In this document: positions 60,907 through 64,000 of the stretch, one piece after another
How the letters are laid out: the number at the start of each line of letters is the position of its first letter
How positions within the stretch are numbered: position 1 is the first letter of the stretch
NCBI RefSeq assembly: GCF_013912375.1
Contig: NZ_JACETV010000001.1
Coordinates: 124,001 to 188,000 of the forward strand
DNA from: Emticicia sp. BO119
GTDB taxonomy: Bacteria; Bacteroidota; Bacteroidia; Cytophagales; Spirosomataceae
Direction of reading: 5' to 3'
DNA length: 64,000 bases
Made by a program: the position numbers and the translations under genes
The notes under the pieces: generated by a model
Database searches by the model: none
Told to the model about the DNA's origin: nothing
What the model saw: only the letters and a program-made list of their open reading frames with translations

Positions 60907-62085
60907 CTATCTGATTTTCTGTGGGTCAACCACAGCATATTTAATCGATTTTTTGTCTTTTTCTAAATGATACGAATAGGTCATGTGTAAAAGTCCATCT
61001 TTAGTCTGAATCAGAGATGGATACGAAAACCCACCTTTCTTCGGGTCATGGTCTTCCAACCTGATTTTCCATTTCCATGTTTTACCCTCATCGTCTGACA
61101 AATACAAACTTAACTGGTATCGGCCATCGTAAATATCATTGCCTAAGAATGCCCATCGGCCATCATTCATCACCAATAGCTCTACACTGGCTGTATTAGG
61201 AATATCCATTTTAACAGAGGCTGACCAGCTTTCACCCTTATCAGTCGATTCGCTATAATGAACCCGTGGAGGACTATCACCACTGTCACGCATATAAGCT
61301 ACCAGATTTCCGTTTTTCTTTTGTACTACCGTAGGTTGTATGGGTCCTCGGCCTACCAAAGGTAGACCTGGCCGCCAGGTTGTACCATTATCCTCAGAAA
61401 TAGCCATCATTGATAGATTAAAGCCATCTGAATATAAAGGGAGGACAATACGGCCGTTGGGCATCAATAATGGTTTAATTCTCGTCATCCATCCAATACT
61501 GCGTTTGGTGGCATCATTACTGGCATTAATAATCATTTCATCATATTCTGGGGCATAACCTGCCCAGCCATGATGAGTGTCGGGCAGGCTTCTGAGCTTT
61601 GTAGAAACTTCTTTGGCAAAAGCATCACCCGGTTTTAATAAAATATTGTCCTGCCAGTTCCAGATTGGTGCACCACTTTGCGTATAATCAACCGATGTTT
61701 TAAAGCGCAGAATTGACTGCTCCCATTTATTGGCTTGCACGGCAATCCAGACTAAAAAGAGTTTATTTTCCTGATTAAGAAACAGAACAGGGTTACAGTC
61801 GGGAATATTGGGTGTATCAGCCATCAGGAACGGTTCACTCCATACTTTTTCTCCTTTCTTTAATCTTGCCCCCATGATTCTTACATCGTCGGCAGTACGT
61901 TCACCACTTCCCTGAAACCAGACCGTAAGAAAATCTCCATTTGGTAAATTAACAATACTGCTCCCATGCACGTGCTTTTCCTGTGTCGGGAAAATCAGTG
62001 TGGAATTGATAATGGCAGGGCTTTGTGCCCATAGTTGCTGAGCTGTAAGGAATATAAATAGAATAAATGAGATTGGTTTTTTCAT
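60907..62085 (-). CDS. BNR-repeat sialidase-like exo-glycosidase
   Basis: 392 residues with signal peptide (MKKPISFILFIFLTAQQLWAQ). Six-bladed propeller with three Asp-boxes (SEDNGTTW, STDKGESW, SDDEGKTW) and a catalytic-type layout, including SSIVNLPNGDFLTVWFQGSGE and YAPEYDEMIINASND. Related proteins are annotated exo-alpha-sialidase, but the BNR propeller is shared by other glycosidases and binding proteins, so the sugar is uncertain. It lies in the glycan operon, 18 bases after the deacetylase gene and 40 before the propeller-toroid gene. Confidence 0.82.
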   Translation of the reverse strand: MKKPISFILFIFLTAQQLWAQSPAIINSTLIFPTQEKHVHGSSIVNLPNGDFLTVWFQGSGERTADDVRIMGARLKKGEKVWSEPFLMADTPNIPDCNPVLFLNQENKLFLVWIAVQANKWEQSILRFKTSVDYTQSGAPIWNWQDNILLKPGDAFAKEVSTKLRSLPDTHHGWAGYAPEYDEMIINASNDATKRSIGWMTRIKPLLMPNGRIVLPLYSDGFNLSMMAISEDNGTTWRPGLPLVGRGPIQPTVVQKKNGNLVAYMRDSGDSPPRVHYSESTDKGESWSASVKMDIPNTASVELLVMNDGRWAFLGNDIYDGRYQLSLYLSDDEGKTWKWKIRLEDHDPKKGGFSYPSLIQTKDGLLHMTYSYHLEKDKKSIKYAVVDPQKIR

Positions 62086-62103
62086 TAAAATTTATGGAAA
62101 AAA

Positions 62104-63162
62104 TTATTTCACATTCTTACGTCTCTCCATCAATTCACGGAAAGTAGTCAGAATAATACCTTCAGAGTCAATATAGGCCTTTAATTCAGGGTTAGTCATT
62201 GCCAGCATATCGGCAAGTCTTGAGCCTCCTGATGCACTGATGTGTTTAAATTCATCGGTTATATCACTACTATGCACAATCATCATGGCTACGCCAGGCT
62301 GCATATTTTTAAGGGTTTCAATAAATTTCTGTGCTTTGTATTTACCCCATTCATAAGGCGCAACTTCACCTTCAGGTTTCCAGTCACCACTAATAGTATG
62401 CAGGTCATCTAATACTGGCAAGCCTGCCTTCCAGATCATTTCACCAACCGATTTGGTTTGTTTAAGCATCGGTGGTACAGGTAGCTGCATACCTTCTTTC
62501 CATTGACCTTTAGCTTTCAGACTTTTGATTAGTGGCGCATTCTGGCATTCAATCAACAATTTATTATTACCCCCCGGAAACATTACCGGAATCCCATATT
62601 CAACACCTACTTTGATGTACCTTTCTAAAAAAGCCTGACTGGCAAAGAGCGTACCCATATGGGAATCAAGATGTGTAGGTTTCAGACCGATTTTCAAAGC
62701 TCTTTCTACCTGGGCTCTGATTTCTTTTTCTACTTCATCGGCAGAGGCATGTTTTATCACCTGTTCTACTGTGTGCCACATACAGGCTTCTTCATCTACC
62801 AGACCGGGTGCTTGCTGAAAGCCGGCTACCGGAGCCCAGCGATAATCTTTCCATTCTGAGGTAAGTGTGAGATGAAGCCCCGCATCTAAATTAGGGTTAC
62901 TTTTCTGAATATAATTTTTAATAAAACTGGGCGCCCAGCCACAAGGCATCATAATACTACATGAAGTAGCTACTCCTTTTTCGATTGATTTAATAGCTCC
63001 CTGATTGGATGAGTAAGACATACCGCAATCATCAACATGAAATATAACTACTTTCTTGCCTTTCGGAAAACCTAACTTCTCGGCGTAGGTTTGCTGCCCT
63101 TGGGCAACTATGCCCGATGCAAACAGAAAACAGCATAATAATTGTAAGCTAAACTTTAACAT
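62104..63162 (-). CDS. ChbG/YdjC-type carbohydrate deacetylase
   Basis: 352 residues with a signal peptide (LLCCFLFASGIVAQG). YdjC/ChbG fold: metal-binding HVDDCGMSYSSNQGA (Asp-Asp), GLHLTLTSEWKDYRW and THLDSHMGTLF. Characterised members remove N-acetyl groups from chito-oligosaccharides. This one is exported to the periplasm, whereas ChbG is cytoplasmic, so it may deacetylate a different amino-sugar glycan. Member of the minus-strand glycan operon. Confidence 0.87.
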   Translation of the reverse strand: MLKFSLQLLCCFLFASGIVAQGQQTYAEKLGFPKGKKVVIFHVDDCGMSYSSNQGAIKSIEKGVATSCSIMMPCGWAPSFIKNYIQKSNPNLDAGLHLTLTSEWKDYRWAPVAGFQQAPGLVDEEACMWHTVEQVIKHASADEVEKEIRAQVERALKIGLKPTHLDSHMGTLFASQAFLERYIKVGVEYGIPVMFPGGNNKLLIECQNAPLIKSLKAKGQWKEGMQLPVPPMLKQTKSVGEMIWKAGLPVLDDLHTISGDWKPEGEVAPYEWGKYKAQKFIETLKNMQPGVAMMIVHSSDITDEFKHISASGGSRLADMLAMTNPELKAYIDSEGIILTTFRELMERRKNVK

Positions 63163-63177
63163 AATTATAAGGTTTGT

Positions 63178-64000
63178 TTATTGAATCATATGTAAATACC
63201 TTCCCATCCAGTAGGGCAATAGCCAGAAAACCGGCTCTCTTTCAACCTGCGGGTCTCCTCCTTTCGCATCCCAAGGGTTTTTATCCCACCGAACGGTTTT
63301 CCTGATGCTGGCAGGAGGAAGTTTTGATACCTGCAATTCATCTAAGACGATACTGTGTACAAGTTGTATATCTTCCCGTTTGGTATGGTCTATATGCCAG
63401 TCTACCAGATCAAGAGGGGTATCTTTTAGAAAATCGACAGAGTTGGCAACTTCGGTTTGTTTATTACGTGAATAACAATAGATAAAATTAATGAGTGGAT
63501 TATGGTCGGCTTTACGTCTTTCAAACCACTCGTCCATATGTTTTTTGTAGAAAGCCAAACGTTCAGGGTCTGTTTCGCTTTTCAGCAGAATAGGGTAGAG
63601 GTAAGCCTGTAGAATGGTATCGAAATATATAAACCAGGCCCTGTTCTGGTTGGGTACTTCTGCCATATTCTCCAGATAATGCGCTTCATTAATTAACTTC
63701 AGGTAGTACTGCTGATATTTTTCATCTTGAGTGATGTAATGAGCAAATTTCAGAAAAGCCAGCATTTCCATTGAGTTCTGTGCTTTGTCTGGGGCCCATT
63801 CAGGGTCGCGGTTCAACTGATCAGGCGACCACACCGACCAACGGGTTGGCTTGCCATCAATATCGATAAAATTGAAATTATGTTTAATTAAGTAGTCAAC
63901 GATTCGAGCTACGTGCCTTCTGATAATAACCTTTTCGGCCTCATCGGCTACGAGCTCATAATAAAAGAAATAGCCAAACATATGCCCGCACATTTCGTCA
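63178..64000 (-). CDS. alpha/alpha-toroid protein, 5' end outside window
   Basis: Only the C-terminal 273 codons are inside the window; the reading frame continues without a stop past base 64000 (codons for Asp-Glu precede the first Met), so the start lies to the right. The helical repeats (IVDYLIKHNFNFIDIDGKPTRW, MEMLAFLKFAHYITQDEKY, TPLDLVDWHIDHTKRED) and the end (FWLLPYWMGRYLHMIQ) are homologous to the last part of the protein at 58644. It is the most upstream visible gene of the glycan operon, 15 bases before the deacetylase gene. Confidence 0.8.
   Translation of the reverse strand, partial: DEMCGHMFGYFFYYELVADEAEKVIIRRHVARIVDYLIKHNFNFIDIDGKPTRWSVWSPDQLNRDPEWAPDKAQNSMEMLAFLKFAHYITQDEKYQQYYLKLINEAHYLENMAEVPNQNRAWFIYFDTILQAYLYPILLKSETDPERLAFYKKHMDEWFERRKADHNPLINFIYCYSRNKQTEVANSVDFLKDTPLDLVDWHIDHTKREDIQLVHSIVLDELQVSKLPPASIRKTVRWDKNPWDAKGGDPQVEREPVFWLLPYWMGRYLHMIQ

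Noticed and set aside
1-64000. Search by eye for tRNA, rRNA, CRISPR arrays, transposases, integrases and phage genes
   Set aside because: None was recognised. A tRNA scan and covariance-model search would be needed to exclude small RNA genes fully.

Overview
The window looks like the chromosome of a Bacteroidota bacterium, most likely a member of the Cytophagales. The signs are SusC/SusD proteins, a type IX secretion C-terminal domain, a Porin_10 barrel, a cbb3 oxidase with fused CcoN/CcoO, AT-rich intergenic DNA and promoters of the Bacteroidota type (TAnnTTTG -7 box). A closer placement (Emticicia/Arcicella-like) is only a guess. I see no rRNA, tRNA, CRISPR array, insertion sequence or prophage.

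Layout. 1-6.2 kb: the end of a BlaR1-like M56 sensor peptidase, an ABC exporter, an M23 peptidase and a NatAB-type ABC transporter. 6.4-14.5 kb: a SusCD nutrient-uptake pair with a NarL-type response regulator and a TPR histidine kinase; two promoters here share one operator. 14.8-33.5 kb: housekeeping genes, including a class A penicillin-binding protein, a LytTR regulator, a lipid kinase, SUI1, MOSC, endonuclease III, a VWA protein, a porin, a GT2 glycosyltransferase, RsmG, CvfB, RidA, a large fibronectin-III T9SS protein and HemN. 33.6-49.5 kb: a microaerobic-respiration island with a PAS histidine kinase, a receiver-Crp/Fnr fusion regulator, two universal stress proteins, a fatty-acid desaturase, CcoI, CcoS, CcoNO, CcoQ, CcoP, CcoG, FixH and a DsbD-like membrane protein. 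49.8-54.6 kb: an AraC regulator, a sodium:solute symporter, a DapA/NanA-family aldolase and a luciferase-like oxidoreductase. 54.8-57.3 kb: an AsmA-like protein. 57.3-64.0 kb: a minus-strand operon for glycan catabolism (DUF3748 propeller, propeller/alpha-toroid protein, sialidase-like BNR protein, ChbG/YdjC deacetylase, and a second toroid protein cut by the window edge).

The main finding is a set of Fnr/Crp-type operators with the core TGA-N6-TCA. They lie in front of hemN, between the divergent histidine-kinase and stress-protein genes, before desaturase-ccoI-ccoS and before ccoNO; a weaker one precedes the second stress-protein gene. In most cases the operator centre lies about 28-30 bases upstream of a TAnnTTTG-like box, which is class II activator geometry (about -41). 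The receiver-Crp/Fnr fusion protein encoded in the middle of these targets is the obvious candidate regulator. It lacks an Fnr-type iron-sulfur cysteine cluster, so the signal probably enters by phosphorylation from the PAS kinase next to it.

A second, separate circuit is seen at susC. A palindrome TAGGG-N4-CCCTA stands at exactly the same distance from a TACTTTTG box both upstream of susC and in the gap between the histidine kinase and the response regulator. In the second place the promoter faces about 200 bases without a gene that end in a terminator-like hairpin. This may be a small RNA or attenuated leader, and its predicted 5' end is complementary to the susC leader over 10 bases.
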